The notes below the pieces were generated by a model. That model was not told the DNA's origin. It did not search any database and saw only the letters and a list, made by a program, of their open reading frames with translations. From contig NZ_CP093301.1 in the NCBI RefSeq assembly GCF_024362785.1, forward strand, positions 1,488,001 through 1,552,000: 64,000 nt of DNA, written 5' to 3'. Source of the DNA: Evansella sp. LMS18 (GTDB lineage Bacteria > Bacillota > Bacilli > Bacillales > Salisediminibacteriaceae). Below are positions 18,223-27,362 of this stretch, piece after piece. The stretch's first letter is position 1, and each line of letters starts with the position of its first letter. Both the position numbers and the translations under genes were made by a program.

Positions 18223-19968
18223 TTAAAACAACTCTATCCATTTTACAGGAGTACCTTCACTACTATCTTCAAAATGGAAATGTAATCTATGGTTGTTAAT
18301 GTTATAGGAAAGCATATGGGTAAGATCTAGTTCATTAAATCCTTCACTTTCAGGCAGTCCTAAAACATCTATGACTAGCTGGTAGGTAATCTGATCTTTT
18401 ATATGGTTTATTGGATACAGGGTCATCCCAATAACTATTTCAGAACCATCCCCATTAAACCCTACCATATAATCCCCATGGTCAAAGATATAGCGATAGC
18501 CTCCCCGGTCCTCCCAGATTTCTACGGGACTCCCAAATGAATGAATCAAGTCATCCGGCGTACTGCCTATTGTGGCAAACTCCTCACCTAATATTCCTTT
18601 TCCAACGTAATTTAACAACTCTCTTAAATATGAATAAGCTCCTTCTCCCTCTTCTTGCTGCGTTTCTTCTTCCGTTTCTTCCTCCCTTTCTTCTTCCTTC
18701 CAATTTTCCTCTTCAGCAACGACAGCATTTCCCTCTAGATCCTGCACATAGTTAATACCAGTCTTATCCCCCGAAAAAGCATTATATATTTCCTCGCCCA
18801 CGTCAAAATCATATTCCACTTCTTCAACTTTTTTCATCGTCCAGTTGTCCACATCCAATTTCATTGTTGTAAATGTCCAAATCCAATCCACATTATTGTA
18901 ATTAACTACTAGAAACTTATTCGGTCCCGTCTGTTTAACCACAGCATCGAAAGAGGAGAACGCTGCAACATTTTTCAACCCATCGTCTGTAAGAGCGTAA
19001 ATGTCAACCACATTGACATTCTGAGCTTCCACCCACCCGAACACCAGAAGATCCGGTGAATTTTCAACAACATAAGGCCTCCCAATGTTCGTATTTATAG
19101 TCATATTTTCCATAATAACTTCCTGCTTATAGTACTCTCCTGTCTGTTCGTTTTGGACCACTGCACGGTAATCCCCTTTTAAAATTAAATCTCCGGCATG
19201 CCCAAAAGGAGACGGCTCATCAAGCATAGACGTTTCCTCGTTATCCGAGTAAAAAAAGACGTTATAGCTGTTTCCATGCTTATCTCTCATCTTTGTTGCA
19301 AAAGAGGCTTTGTTTTTGTCATAACCGTCCAAAAGTTCCCCAGCATTAAAAGTTAATATCTGATCCAGCATATCCTGATAAACTGTATTCCCAGTCATTT
19401 TATACGCCTTTGGGAGAAAATCCATTAGCTTCTCTTCACTTTCCTGATATTCGTACAAGTCAACTAAAGCTTCAATGCCAGATAGGCGGCCTATATCATC
19501 CTCAACCATTTCCTTAAAGATGTTTTCTGCCTCAGAGTACCTTTCTTTCTTCAAATAAAAGTCAGCTAAAAATTCCCTTAATCTAAGTGTCTCTTTCACA
19601 TTCTTAATTCCAGATCTGATTGTTTCCACCACTAAATCGTCTTCTTCTGCAGAAACATAGATTTCTCCGAGTCTCAAATAAAATTGCTCATTTTCCGGCT
19701 CAAGTTTGATCACTTCCTCATATGCCAGCGTTGCTTCCCTATAATTACCTTCAAAAGCAAAAGCCTCTGCTGAAGCGACTATCTCCTCAATCCGTTCTGC
19801 TTCAGTCTGTTCTGCTTCTTCATTTTGTTTCACTTCAGCATTTTGTTCCGCTTTTTCATTTTGTTCCGCTTCAGCTTGCTCAGCGTCAGTCTCCTCAGAG
19901 CAAGCCGCTAACAGTAAAACAGCCAGTAAGTACACGAAAGCACCATTAATCGGAATTCTCAACTGCAT
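18223..19968 (-). CDS. TPR-containing lipoprotein, 581 aa
   Basis: A signal peptide with lipobox LLLAAC is followed by a low-complexity linker (~25-55) of repeated E/Q/A/K motifs such as EQNEKAEQNAE. TPR-like repeats (~60-200: EAFAFEGNYREATLAYEEV and RYSEAENIFKEM) come next, then a beta-rich middle. After a glutamate-rich spacer (~425-445) a C-terminal domain resembles the DUF4309 type found in Bacillus cell-surface proteins. It is probably exposed on the outer face of the membrane. The function is unknown. A short remnant resembling the REP-like hairpin end (CCAGGCACCGC) precedes the stop on the plus strand. Confidence 0.75.
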   Translation of the reverse strand: MQLRIPINGAFVYLLAVLLLAACSEETDAEQAEAEQNEKAEQNAEVKQNEEAEQTEAERIEEIVASAEAFAFEGNYREATLAYEEVIKLEPENEQFYLRLGEIYVSAEEDDLVVETIRSGIKNVKETLRLREFLADFYLKKERYSEAENIFKEMVEDDIGRLSGIEALVDLYEYQESEEKLMDFLPKAYKMTGNTVYQDMLDQILTFNAGELLDGYDKNKASFATKMRDKHGNSYNVFFYSDNEETSMLDEPSPFGHAGDLILKGDYRAVVQNEQTGEYYKQEVIMENMTINTNIGRPYVVENSPDLLVFGWVEAQNVNVVDIYALTDDGLKNVAAFSSFDAVVKQTGPNKFLVVNYNNVDWIWTFTTMKLDVDNWTMKKVEEVEYDFDVGEEIYNAFSGDKTGINYVQDLEGNAVVAEEENWKEEEREEETEEETQQEEGEGAYSYLRELLNYVGKGILGEEFATIGSTPDDLIHSFGSPVEIWEDRGGYRYIFDHGDYMVGFNGDGSEIVIGMTLYPINHIKDQITYQLVIDVLGLPESEGFNELDLTHMLSYNINNHRLHFHFEDSSEGTPVKWIELF

Positions 19969-20213
19969 TACCCCTCTTTTCCTTTAAAAATTGAGCCTTG
20001 TCTTAATGGTTTTGATCTTTGAAAACTCATGGTTAAAACAGCATCATTACATTCTTAAAGTAAGTAGGCAGGGGCAGCAAAATATAGTAAATGGCTTCTG
20101 GGTGGTCCACTTATTAGTTCTGTTCTATATCTTAGTAGTAAACACCTCTAATAATTCCAAATAAAGAACACTTTTGTAAAAGTGTACTAAAATGGAGGTA
20201 ACATTTAGCATAC
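19969..20213. other. Intergenic region, no gene seen
   Basis: It carries the upstream region of the TPR lipoprotein gene. No open frame with a plausible start and no clear promoter were found. Confidence 0.5.
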
Positions 20214-20262
20214 AAAAGGCCAATCCTCCGCTGATAAGTCAGCGGGAGACTGGCCTCTTTAT
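20214..20262. terminator. Terminator after the peptide-binding protein gene
   Basis: AAAGGCCA pairs with TGGCCT, with CCGCTGA/TCAGCGG inside it. T-rich sequence follows on both sides. Confidence 0.75.
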
Positions 20263-20335
20263 TTATATATTTTTTTCCTAACGATACAGCAGGTACCTAT
20301 ACCAAGAGAAAACTGGCACCATCCACGAACCACCA

Positions 20336-21958
20336 CTACTCCACGCTAACATCACGTAAAAACGGGAAGCTGCTTGGGTACTGGAAAAAACCATTTACAT
20401 TTTCTCTTAACCCTGCCAGCAGGACAGAATGATACAGCGGCACAATTGGTGCTTCGTCGACGATTATCTGCTGTGCTTCCGCATATAGTTCAAGACGCTC
20501 ACTTTCACCCGTCGATTGTCTCGCCTGCTCTAATAATGCGTCCACTTCGTCATTTGCATAGAAGGAGCGGTTACCAGGATTGCCGGCGTTGTCCGAATGG
20601 AACATCGGGTACAAACCGTAATCCGCATCAAGTGTTACTGTGCCCCAGCTACCAACATACATATCGGCTTCCCCGTTTCCGGTCGCTTCAAGATAAGTGC
20701 CGATTTCTGTTGTTTCTATGCTTAAATCGATGCCGATTTCCCCCAATTGAGACTGAATAAGCTCAGCAATGTTTGTTGTATTTCGGTCATACGTCAGAAT
20801 AGTAGCACTGAACCCATCACCGAAACCTGATTCTTCCATCAATTCGTTAGCTCTGTCAAGGTCTTGTACAATTTCTTCAATATCTTCATGGTATCCAAAA
20901 ACAGTTGGAGCTAATGGCCCCTTCGCCTGCAGGCCTACACCGTCCAGTGCCCCCTGGATTATGTCGTCTTTATTAATTGCCAGCGCAATCGCCTGGCGCA
21001 CTTCCTTATTATTGAAAGGCTCCCTCTCCACATTCATCCCAACGTAAGCCATACTCGCACTTTCAGTTTCATTAACAAATGTCTCGTCATGAGCATTAAT
21101 TTCGCTCATATCATTGGCATTTACAGGATAAACAATATCCGAGGCACCTGTCTGTAATTCTCCCATTCTCGTTAAATCCTCAGGTACCACTTTAAAAGTT
21201 ACTGACTCCACTTGTGCTTCATTGCCCCAGTAATCTTCATTTTTAACTAGTTTTGTATACTCCCCGTTAACTCTTTCTTCATATTTGAAGTAACCAGTTC
21301 CCACCGGGTTTTCATTCACTACTGTCAACGCCCCATCACCATTTTCCATGGCTTCATAATCTGCCTCAATGGATTCCAGGCTAATCATATGCCCCCCTGG
21401 ATGAGCCAAGTGGGATGGCAATGCCGAAAATGGAAATTCGGTAGTAATATGTACGGTGTACTCATCCACAGCCTCTACCGATTCAATCATATTAAATAAG
21501 AAAGAAAGTGGTGAACCTAGCTCAGGATCCAGAATCCGGTCCAGGTTAGCCTTAACTACCTCTGCATTAAACTCACTGCCGTCGTGAAAAACAACGTCCT
21601 CCCTCAGCTTCGCTTCCCAAACAGTGTCCTCAATTGGCTCCAGACTTTCCGCAAGCGATGGCTGGATCTCTAAATCAGTATTTAATTCAACCAGCGTATC
21701 GTATATCCCGTTCATAACATATAACGAAATACCATCATTAGCTGCATGAGGATCCAGAGACACCGGATCTCCAGCAAGGCCAACAGTTAAATCCTGCTCC
21801 CCTTCCGTCTCTGGCACTGCATTGTTATTTCCATTGTTATTTCCATTGTTATTGCTTTCTGAATTGCTATTTGCATCAATTTCATCAGTACCGCCAGCAC
21901 AAGCTGTAAACAATACACTGACTACCCCAATTAACAAAATAACCAGTTTCTTTTTCAT
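20336..21958 (-). CDS. Peptide/glutathione-type ABC transporter substrate-binding lipoprotein
   Basis: An SBP_bac_5 (DppA/OppA/GsiB-like) solute receptor of 540 residues. The signal peptide ends in a lipobox (LFTACAG), followed by a serine/asparagine/glycine linker. The mature start EQDLTVGLAGDPVSLDPH and the motif VVFHDGSEFNAEVVKANLDRI are typical. The ATG follows GGAGAGGAAAAGT. No permease or ATPase genes lie next to it, so it is either an orphan receptor working with a transporter elsewhere or the remnant of a larger locus. The ligand cannot be told from sequence. Confidence 0.88.
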   Translation of the reverse strand: MKKKLVILLIGVVSVLFTACAGGTDEIDANSNSESNNNGNNNGNNNAVPETEGEQDLTVGLAGDPVSLDPHAANDGISLYVMNGIYDTLVELNTDLEIQPSLAESLEPIEDTVWEAKLREDVVFHDGSEFNAEVVKANLDRILDPELGSPLSFLFNMIESVEAVDEYTVHITTEFPFSALPSHLAHPGGHMISLESIEADYEAMENGDGALTVVNENPVGTGYFKYEERVNGEYTKLVKNEDYWGNEAQVESVTFKVVPEDLTRMGELQTGASDIVYPVNANDMSEINAHDETFVNETESASMAYVGMNVEREPFNNKEVRQAIALAINKDDIIQGALDGVGLQAKGPLAPTVFGYHEDIEEIVQDLDRANELMEESGFGDGFSATILTYDRNTTNIAELIQSQLGEIGIDLSIETTEIGTYLEATGNGEADMYVGSWGTVTLDADYGLYPMFHSDNAGNPGNRSFYANDEVDALLEQARQSTGESERLELYAEAQQIIVDEAPIVPLYHSVLLAGLRENVNGFFQYPSSFPFLRDVSVE

Positions 21959-22132
21959 ACTTTTCCTCTCCCTCTCCCAAATAAGCTTCTCCTATTTATA
22001 TATTACTATTTTAAATATTATACATTAAAAATTAATTCTTATCCGAAAAGTAGTATTTAACTCCAGTACATTGTTCCAGGCTGAGTCCAGTATTAAATAA
22101 ACCGGTAAGAATGCCTGATAGAACTAGGAAAA

Positions 22133-22167
22133 CAGAAAAACAACCCTCTGATAGAGTTGTTTTTCTG
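22133..22167. terminator. Terminator after the RraA-like gene
   Basis: CAGAAAAACAAC pairs with GTTGTTTTTCTG, and CTCT/AGAG closes the loop. The stem itself supplies a T-run on each strand. Confidence 0.8.
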
Positions 22168-22198
22168 CTGCCCTTCTATATTTGTCCGGCGTTACCAA

Positions 22199-22816
22199 TT
22201 ACTTAGACAACTGCTCCTCTATATAAGCCAGGACTTTTTCCCGGTCTCCCAAAATTTCTTTCTCCCTCTTCTCATCTTTTTCAAGCTTCACTTTCGCTTT
22301 TTTCAGGACCTCTTCTTCCTGTTCTTTCGGAACCACAGTGACACCATCTGCATCTCCCACGATAATATCGCCTGGTTTAACTACCGCACCACCGCAGGAA
22401 ATCTCCACATTCGTTTCCCCTGTGCCATGTTTGTCGCTTGCCGCCAACGTCGTTCCTTTGCAAAAAACAGGGTAGTTAAGCTCCCGAATCCCTTCAATAT
22501 CACGTACTGCCCCATCGATTACAACCCCGGCAAGTCCCATCGTTTTCGCAAGCCCAATGACGAAATCACCACAGGAAGCATTATGTACATACCCTCTGCC
22601 ATCAACAACGAGCACATCACCTTCGCCCGCTTCTTTGATAGCCTTCAACACCTGCTTATTATCAGCAGCACGCAGCTTCACCGTGTATGCCCTGCCGGCG
22701 ACCTTTAAGTCATCCGATACAGGTTTAATGGCAGGGTCCATATTCGTCAAACCGTTCAAAGCATCAGAAATACACGTTGCCGGGAGCCCCTGGAAATCTC
22801 TTATAATATCACTCAT
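22199..22816 (-). CDS. RraA-family protein (4-hydroxy-4-methyl-2-oxoglutarate aldolase-like)
   Basis: About 205 residues of the RraA/HMG-aldolase fold. The loop GLAGVVIDGAVRDIEG carries the R-D pair that binds the divalent metal and pyruvate enolate in aldolase members, and GDVLVVDGRG is also conserved. Members act either as class II pyruvate aldolases/oxaloacetate decarboxylases or as RNase E inhibitors. The aldolase or decarboxylase role is more likely in this bacterium. ATG 22816 is chosen, with GAAGGGG in front. A longer frame would start inside the repeat element at 22929 and add 41 unrelated residues. Confidence 0.8.
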   Translation of the reverse strand: MSDIIRDFQGLPATCISDALNGLTNMDPAIKPVSDDLKVAGRAYTVKLRAADNKQVLKAIKEAGEGDVLVVDGRGYVHNASCGDFVIGLAKTMGLAGVVIDGAVRDIEGIRELNYPVFCKGTTLAASDKHGTGETNVEISCGGAVVKPGDIIVGDADGVTVVPKEQEEEVLKKAKVKLEKDEKREKEILGDREKVLAYIEEQLSK

Positions 22817-22928
22817 TTTAACAACCCCTTCTTTTTTCGCAGCAGTATTATCTGGTCGAGCAACCCATTTAAGTTCCATAAACTGTATTCTCTTTAAAAG
22901 ATAAGTTTCCTGCTTTTCGATTTTAGCA

Positions 22929-22985
22929 CCGTGAAACAATTACCGTGAAACAAGATTTTTCGGGTGGTGCCTGTCACCACCCGAA
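22929..22985 (+). repeat. REP-like element copy 5 (complete, loop inverted)
   Basis: Two GTGAAACA boxes and an intact 11-bp stem (22959-22969 with 22975-22985). The loop reads CCTGT instead of ACAGG, that is, the loop alone is reverse-complemented. It lies between two divergent genes and not at a gene end, unlike most copies. Confidence 0.85.
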
Positions 22986-23074
22986 CCCGAAAGCATGGAA
23001 CCGCACTAAACTCCTCGTCCCTTTCTGCCGATATAATACAAGTATGCAGTAAATTTCCAGAAGAGGTGAAAGAA

Positions 23075-24532
23075 TTGATAAGTTACGAGACTTTAAGCAA
23101 GAATTTTATAAATGGTGAATGGATGGACGGGAACAGCTCCCGGACATTAACTGACCTGAATCCATATAACGGGGAGACGCTCACTGAGTTTAAGATGGCC
23201 AGTAAAAGCGATCTGGATCAGGCGTATAAAAGTGCAAAGCTTGGGCAGCGCGAATGGGATAAAGTAAACCCGTACAGAAGACGGGACATCCTTGAAAAAG
23301 CGGCTGTTTATGTAGAGCAAAACAGAGAAGATATTACTTCTATTATTATTGAAGAACTTGGCGGCACACGTTTGAAGGCCAATTTCGAGATTGGCCTTGT
23401 CATCGATATTATTAAAGAAGCTGCAACCTATCCGCTGAGAATGGAAGGAAAAATTCTTCCCTCCCCTGTCGACGGAAAAGAAAACAGACTGTACAGAAAG
23501 CCGGTTGGAGTTGCAGGCGTAATCAGCCCGTTTAACTTCCCGTTTTTCCTGTCAATGAAATCAGTTGCCCCTGCAATTGGCGCCGGCAACAGCGTGGTGT
23601 TAAAGCCTCATGAACAAACACCAATCACCGGCGGAACTTTACTCGCAAAGATTTTTGAAGAGGCTGGGGTTCCAAAAGGTGTTATTAACGTTGTTGTCAC
23701 AGATATTGAGGAAATTGGCGATGACTTTGTAACACACCCTATTCCGGAAATTATCTCTTTCACTGGCTCCACTGCAGTTGGACGCCATATCGGCGTGAAA
23801 GCGATTGAGAATTTTAAAAAGCCGCTCCTTGAGCTTGGCGGAAACAGTGCTCTTATTATCCTTGATGATGCAGATCTTGACTATGCTGTAGAAGCAGCCA
23901 CATTCAGCCGGTTTACACATCAGGGGCAAATCTGTATGTCGGCGAACAGAATTTTAGTTCACCGTTCCCTTTATGAAGAGTTTAACCGCAAATATAAAGA
24001 AAAGGTCTCCTCCCTGAAAGTAGGCGACCCGAAAGATCCGGACACAATTATCGGTCCTGTGATGAATGAACGTCAGGCATCCACGTTAGCCAGACTGATT
24101 GACCAGGGAATTTCCGAAGGAGCAGTTCCTCTGTTAAAAGGTGAAATAACCGGCAACCTCGTCCATCCAACAATACTGACTGATGTAAGTCCAGACATGT
24201 GTGTGGCACAGGAAGAACTATTCGGCCCTGTAGTAAGCGTTATGCCTTTTGATTCAGATGAAGAAGCAATTGAGATGGCGAATAACACGACATTCGGCTT
24301 AAGCGGCGCGGTGCATACGGGAAGCGTTGACCGTGGAGTGCAGCTGGCACAGCAGGTGGAAACCGGCATGATTCACGTAAATGATATTACGATTAATGAT
24401 GAGCCTATTGTTGCTTTTGGCGGTGAGAAAAATTCGGGTATCGGTCGTCTGAATGGCGAATGGAGCCTCGATGAATTCACAACAATGAAATGGATTTCCG
24501 TAAACCACAGCAAGCGGACATTCCCATACTAA
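23075..24532 (+). CDS. yfmT: Aldehyde dehydrogenase, YfmT (vanillin/benzaldehyde dehydrogenase) type
   Basis: An NAD(P)-dependent aldehyde dehydrogenase of about 485 residues. The cofactor motif SFTGSTAVGRHIG, the glutamate region LLELGGNSALIIL and the catalytic cysteine in HQGQICMSANRI are seen, in the order and spacing of the superfamily. The start is TTG at 23075, 6 bases after AGAGGTGA. It yields the normal N-terminus (LSKNFINGEWMDG); the upstream open frame runs back into the REP-like element. The gene directly downstream is yfmS-like, the same pair as in B. subtilis, supporting an aromatic-aldehyde dehydrogenase. Confidence 0.88.
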   Translation: MISYETLSKNFINGEWMDGNSSRTLTDLNPYNGETLTEFKMASKSDLDQAYKSAKLGQREWDKVNPYRRRDILEKAAVYVEQNREDITSIIIEELGGTRLKANFEIGLVIDIIKEAATYPLRMEGKILPSPVDGKENRLYRKPVGVAGVISPFNFPFFLSMKSVAPAIGAGNSVVLKPHEQTPITGGTLLAKIFEEAGVPKGVINVVVTDIEEIGDDFVTHPIPEIISFTGSTAVGRHIGVKAIENFKKPLLELGGNSALIILDDADLDYAVEAATFSRFTHQGQICMSANRILVHRSLYEEFNRKYKEKVSSLKVGDPKDPDTIIGPVMNERQASTLARLIDQGISEGAVPLLKGEITGNLVHPTILTDVSPDMCVAQEELFGPVVSVMPFDSDEEAIEMANNTTFGLSGAVHTGSVDRGVQLAQQVETGMIHVNDITINDEPIVAFGGEKNSGIGRLNGEWSLDEFTTMKWISVNHSKRTFPY

Positions 24533-24550
24533 TAGAAAGGGGAAACAACT

Positions 24551-25414
24551 ATGACAACGATTATTCCAGAATTAGAAACTACTCACCCATTGTTAGCGTC
24601 TTTTGTGCAGATCGCTCCTTATTTAAATGAGCTCGTGCAGGACGACATTACCATCGGGATTTATGATACAGAAAAACTTTTAATAAACATCCCGGCAAAA
24701 ACTTTTTCCCTTAACGTAAAACAAGGTGACCCTCTTCAGGAAGGAGATATTATTACACAAGCGATCAGAGAAGGAAAAGCAAAAACTGATTTCGTACCAA
24801 AAGAATTGTTTGGCTTCCCTCTGGTGGCAAAAGCGACTCCTATTTTTAATGAAGATAATGTTGTTATAGGCGGCGTAGGCATCGGTACAAGCATGGAAAA
24901 GTCCAACCAGCTCTTTGAAGTAGCTGAAAGCCTCTCCGCAGTAGTAGAGCAGACAAGCGCCACAATCGGCGATATCTCTTCTTCTGTTACAGACTTAGCT
25001 GACAGAATGAAAAGCATCGCTGACCAGGTTACTCAGGTTAACGAGGGCACAAAAGAAATCGACAATATCTCTGTATCAGTAAAGCATATTTCTGAGCAGA
25101 GTAACCTTCTCGGGCTTAACGCTTCTATTGAAGCTGCACGCGCGGGCGATGCAGGGCGGGGCTTCTCGGTAGTAGCTGAGGAAGTACGTAAACTTGCCAG
25201 CTCATCGAAAGAAAACGTAGGACAGATCGATGAAATTACGAAAAGAATGCAGCTTATGATCCAGGAACTAAACAATTCGTTCGAGCAGGTGAACGAATTA
25301 ACCGACTCACAGGCAGCAGCTATCCAGCAGATTTCCGCCACGGCACAGGAAATCAGCGCAAACGCTGAGCAGCTGTCCAAAATGGCAGAACAACAGCTCA
25401 AAAAAGAAGACTAA
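24551..25414 (+). CDS. yfmS: Soluble methyl-accepting chemotaxis protein, YfmS type
   Basis: A 287-residue chemoreceptor without transmembrane helices. The N-terminal ~115 residues form a small sensor domain. The C-terminal half is a methyl-accepting coiled coil whose tip is [20 protein letters not shown], which contacts CheA/CheW. Length and the absence of a membrane anchor match YfmS of B. subtilis. It starts 18 bp after yfmT with GAAAGGGG in front, so the two are co-transcribed. This suggests that the cell senses and oxidises the same aldehyde or a related compound. Confidence 0.85.
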   Translation: MTTIIPELETTHPLLASFVQIAPYLNELVQDDITIGIYDTEKLLINIPAKTFSLNVKQGDPLQEGDIITQAIREGKAKTDFVPKELFGFPLVAKATPIFNEDNVVIGGVGIGTSMEKSNQLFEVAESLSAVVEQTSATIGDISSSVTDLADRMKSIADQVTQVNEGTKEIDNISVSVKHISEQSNLLGLNASIEAARAGDAGRGFSVVAEEVRKLASSSKENVGQIDEITKRMQLMIQELNNSFEQVNELTDSQAAAIQQISATAQEISANAEQLSKMAEQQLKKED

Positions 25415-25453
25415 ACAGAAAACAGACGGTACATTGGCCGTCTGTTTTCTGTT
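25414..25453. terminator. Terminator after yfmS
   Basis: A 16-bp perfect stem (AACAGAAAACAGACGG with its complement) across an 8-base loop, beginning at the yfmS stop codon. Confidence 0.85.
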
Positions 25454-25473
25454 CTGTTACCCGTTTGACCGCT

Positions 25474-25528
25474 GTGAAACAATCGCTGTGAAACAAGATT
25501 ATTCGGGTGGTGACAGGCACCACCCGAA
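25474..25528 (+). repeat. REP-like element copy 6 (complete)
   Basis: Both GTGAAACA boxes, joint GATTA, and the full stem with loop ACAGG (stem arms 25502-25512 and 25518-25528). The hairpin ends 11 bp beyond the stop of the minus-strand symporter gene. Confidence 0.9.
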
Positions 25529-25539
25529 CCACCGGAAAC

Positions 25540-26895
25540 TTACCTGGTAAACTTACTCACTCCAATAACAAGCGCCAGGGACACAATAATAGCCGGAATC
25601 ATCGATGGCACACCGAATGGTTCATTCAGCAAGTACCAGAGTAAAGCTGTCCCCCCGCCCCCGATTACTCCGGAGGTACCGGCGGCAGCTGTCGCACCTT
25701 TCCATAAATAACCCGCATATAACGGCACGAGCAGACTTGCACTGTACATCGTATAGGCAAACACGATTGCAGTAACTATATCAGGCATCAGAACAGCAAG
25801 AGTAAATGCCAGTGCAGCAAAAACAACTACAGATAATTGCCCTGCTCTCATCATCTCTTTACTTGTCAGTTCACGCTTTACAAGCTGCTGATAGAAATCC
25901 CGGGTTAAATTTATACTTGAACTCAATAATATTGAATTCGTGGAGGTAACAATCGCAGCGATAATGACAGCAATTAAAACCCCGCCGATAAACGGAGGCA
26001 TTAAGTTTGTAATGACAGTAGCAAAAACCTCGTCGGGAGTGATATCGCCGCCTAAAAGGGACCTGCCGCTGAAACCTACTAGAGCGACTAATCCGTAACC
26101 TATCAGAGACAGAGGGATCAGCAGCACCAACCCCCGTTTTGCCGTTTTGGAATCTTTCGCGGAAAAAACGCGGGAAAAAATCATCGACTGAGAGACGGCA
26201 GTCGTCCCAAAAGCTGCGATAGCCATACCAATCGCTCCGAGCACCGTCACATCAGTAAGTGGAGTGAAATACCCTTCCGGAAGCCCGCCAAATACTTCTC
26301 CAGGACCGCCTCCCAGATTAAAAACAAAACCTACTCCGGCAATCAATCCTACGAGAATGAGCACTGCCTGCAGCGTATCGGTAAAAGCTACACCTTTCAT
26401 CCCGCCAAAAAGAGAGATCAACGTAAACGAAATAATACTGATTATCATAGCCGGCATTCTGTCAATGTCTGTAAAGGAAACCAATATACCGGTCATAGCA
26501 AGGATCTGCACCGTTACTATTGCAATATCCCCGATAATAATCATGAATGAGCTCACAAAGCGGGTGCTATTGTTGTACCTAAGTGCGAGCATATCCGGCA
26601 CGGTAAACTGCTCGGAATCCCTGAATTTTTCAGCAAGAAAGGTTGCAGCCACTATCCCTAAGAGAGCCCCAACACCACTAAACCACCAATCAATACCGAG
26701 GGAGTAAAAGCTTCCGGTCCAGCCAACAACCGTCGCTCCTCCAATATATGTAGCAAACAACGTCCCTAACAAAACCGGGGTGTTCAGATTCCTTCCCGCT
26801 AACGCAAAGTCTTCCATGTTTTTCACTTTCGTTTTAAAGAAAACACCAATAGCCACTACGATGACTAAATATAAGAGAATCATAATTGAGTACAT
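25540..26895 (-). CDS. Sodium:solute symporter family transporter
   Basis: About 451 residues with some twelve or thirteen hydrophobic helices. The SSS-family landmarks DFALAGRNLNTPVLLGTLFATYIGGA near the N-terminus and FGGMKGVAFTDTLQAV in the middle are present (shown here as separate short stretches). The substrate class (proline, pantothenate, a carboxylate or a sugar) is not decided by sequence. The ATG at 26895 is chosen because AAAGGAG lies 7 bases before it; an in-frame TTG two codons earlier is too close. It lies alone between the yfm pair and the organic-acid genes. Confidence 0.85.
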   Translation of the reverse strand: MYSIMILLYLVIVVAIGVFFKTKVKNMEDFALAGRNLNTPVLLGTLFATYIGGATVVGWTGSFYSLGIDWWFSGVGALLGIVAATFLAEKFRDSEQFTVPDMLALRYNNSTRFVSSFMIIIGDIAIVTVQILAMTGILVSFTDIDRMPAMIISIISFTLISLFGGMKGVAFTDTLQAVLILVGLIAGVGFVFNLGGGPGEVFGGLPEGYFTPLTDVTVLGAIGMAIAAFGTTAVSQSMIFSRVFSAKDSKTAKRGLVLLIPLSLIGYGLVALVGFSGRSLLGGDITPDEVFATVITNLMPPFIGGVLIAVIIAAIVTSTNSILLSSSINLTRDFYQQLVKRELTSKEMMRAGQLSVVVFAALAFTLAVLMPDIVTAIVFAYTMYSASLLVPLYAGYLWKGATAAAGTSGVIGGGGTALLWYLLNEPFGVPSMIPAIIVSLALVIGVSKFTR

Positions 26896-27245
26896 ACTCA
26901 ATCTCCTTTCTTCTGGGATTACTGGATGTTTGTCTGCTGGAAAAAATAAAAGTGCCTGCTTTGTTAACTAATCACCTGTCCCTCGACGGTTTGCCCCTGT
27001 CCCTCAAGCGACAGAAAATAATTAAATGGATACCATCACTTGAACGCTACATGGCATCCTATCTTACAACTCGCAGACCTCCTCTCCCTCCGCCCCCCAA
27101 AAAATAATTCCACCCCGATAGTAACACCAATTTACAATTTTCTCATTATTTTTACAACTATCAGCTGTGGACATACGATTTTCTTTTATTAATTATGAAG
27201 TATATTCTATTACCTGGAGGCTGCTCATCAAGCTCCGTTCCAATA
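26896..27245. other. Intergenic region upstream of the SSS symporter gene, no gene seen
   Basis: 350 bp, pyrimidine-rich in part. It has two copies of CCTGTCCCTC about 22 bp apart (around 26988-27020) and an AT-rich stretch at 27120-27210. No credible open frame; the promoter boxes could not be fixed. Confidence 0.5.
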
Positions 27246-27282
27246 AAAAAAGCAAGAACCCTTTAAAAAGGGCCCTCGCTTA
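27246..27282 (-). terminator. Terminator after the BASS symporter gene
   Basis: An imperfect stem with core CCCTTT/AAAGGG and outer AGC/GCT, and a T-run on the minus strand. It lies beyond the REP-like element that follows the gene. Confidence 0.65.
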
Positions 27283-27311
27283 GAAATATGAAAGTAGGTA
27301 CTCCCAACCAC

Positions 27312-27360
27312 CGTGAAACAATTGCCGTGAAACAAGATTATTCGGGTGGTGACAGGCACC
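27312..27360 (+). repeat. REP-like element copy 7 (second hairpin arm short)
   Basis: Two GTGAAACA boxes, TTCGGGTGGTG, ACAGG and CACC. The remainder of the second arm is replaced by the end of the neighbouring gene, whose stop codon is 2 bp away. Confidence 0.9.
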
Positions 27361-27362
27361 GT

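Noticed and set aside
22817-22939. N-terminal extension of the RraA-like protein
   Set aside because: The extra codons are unrelated to the family and begin inside the REP-like element. A good ribosome binding site stands before ATG 22816.
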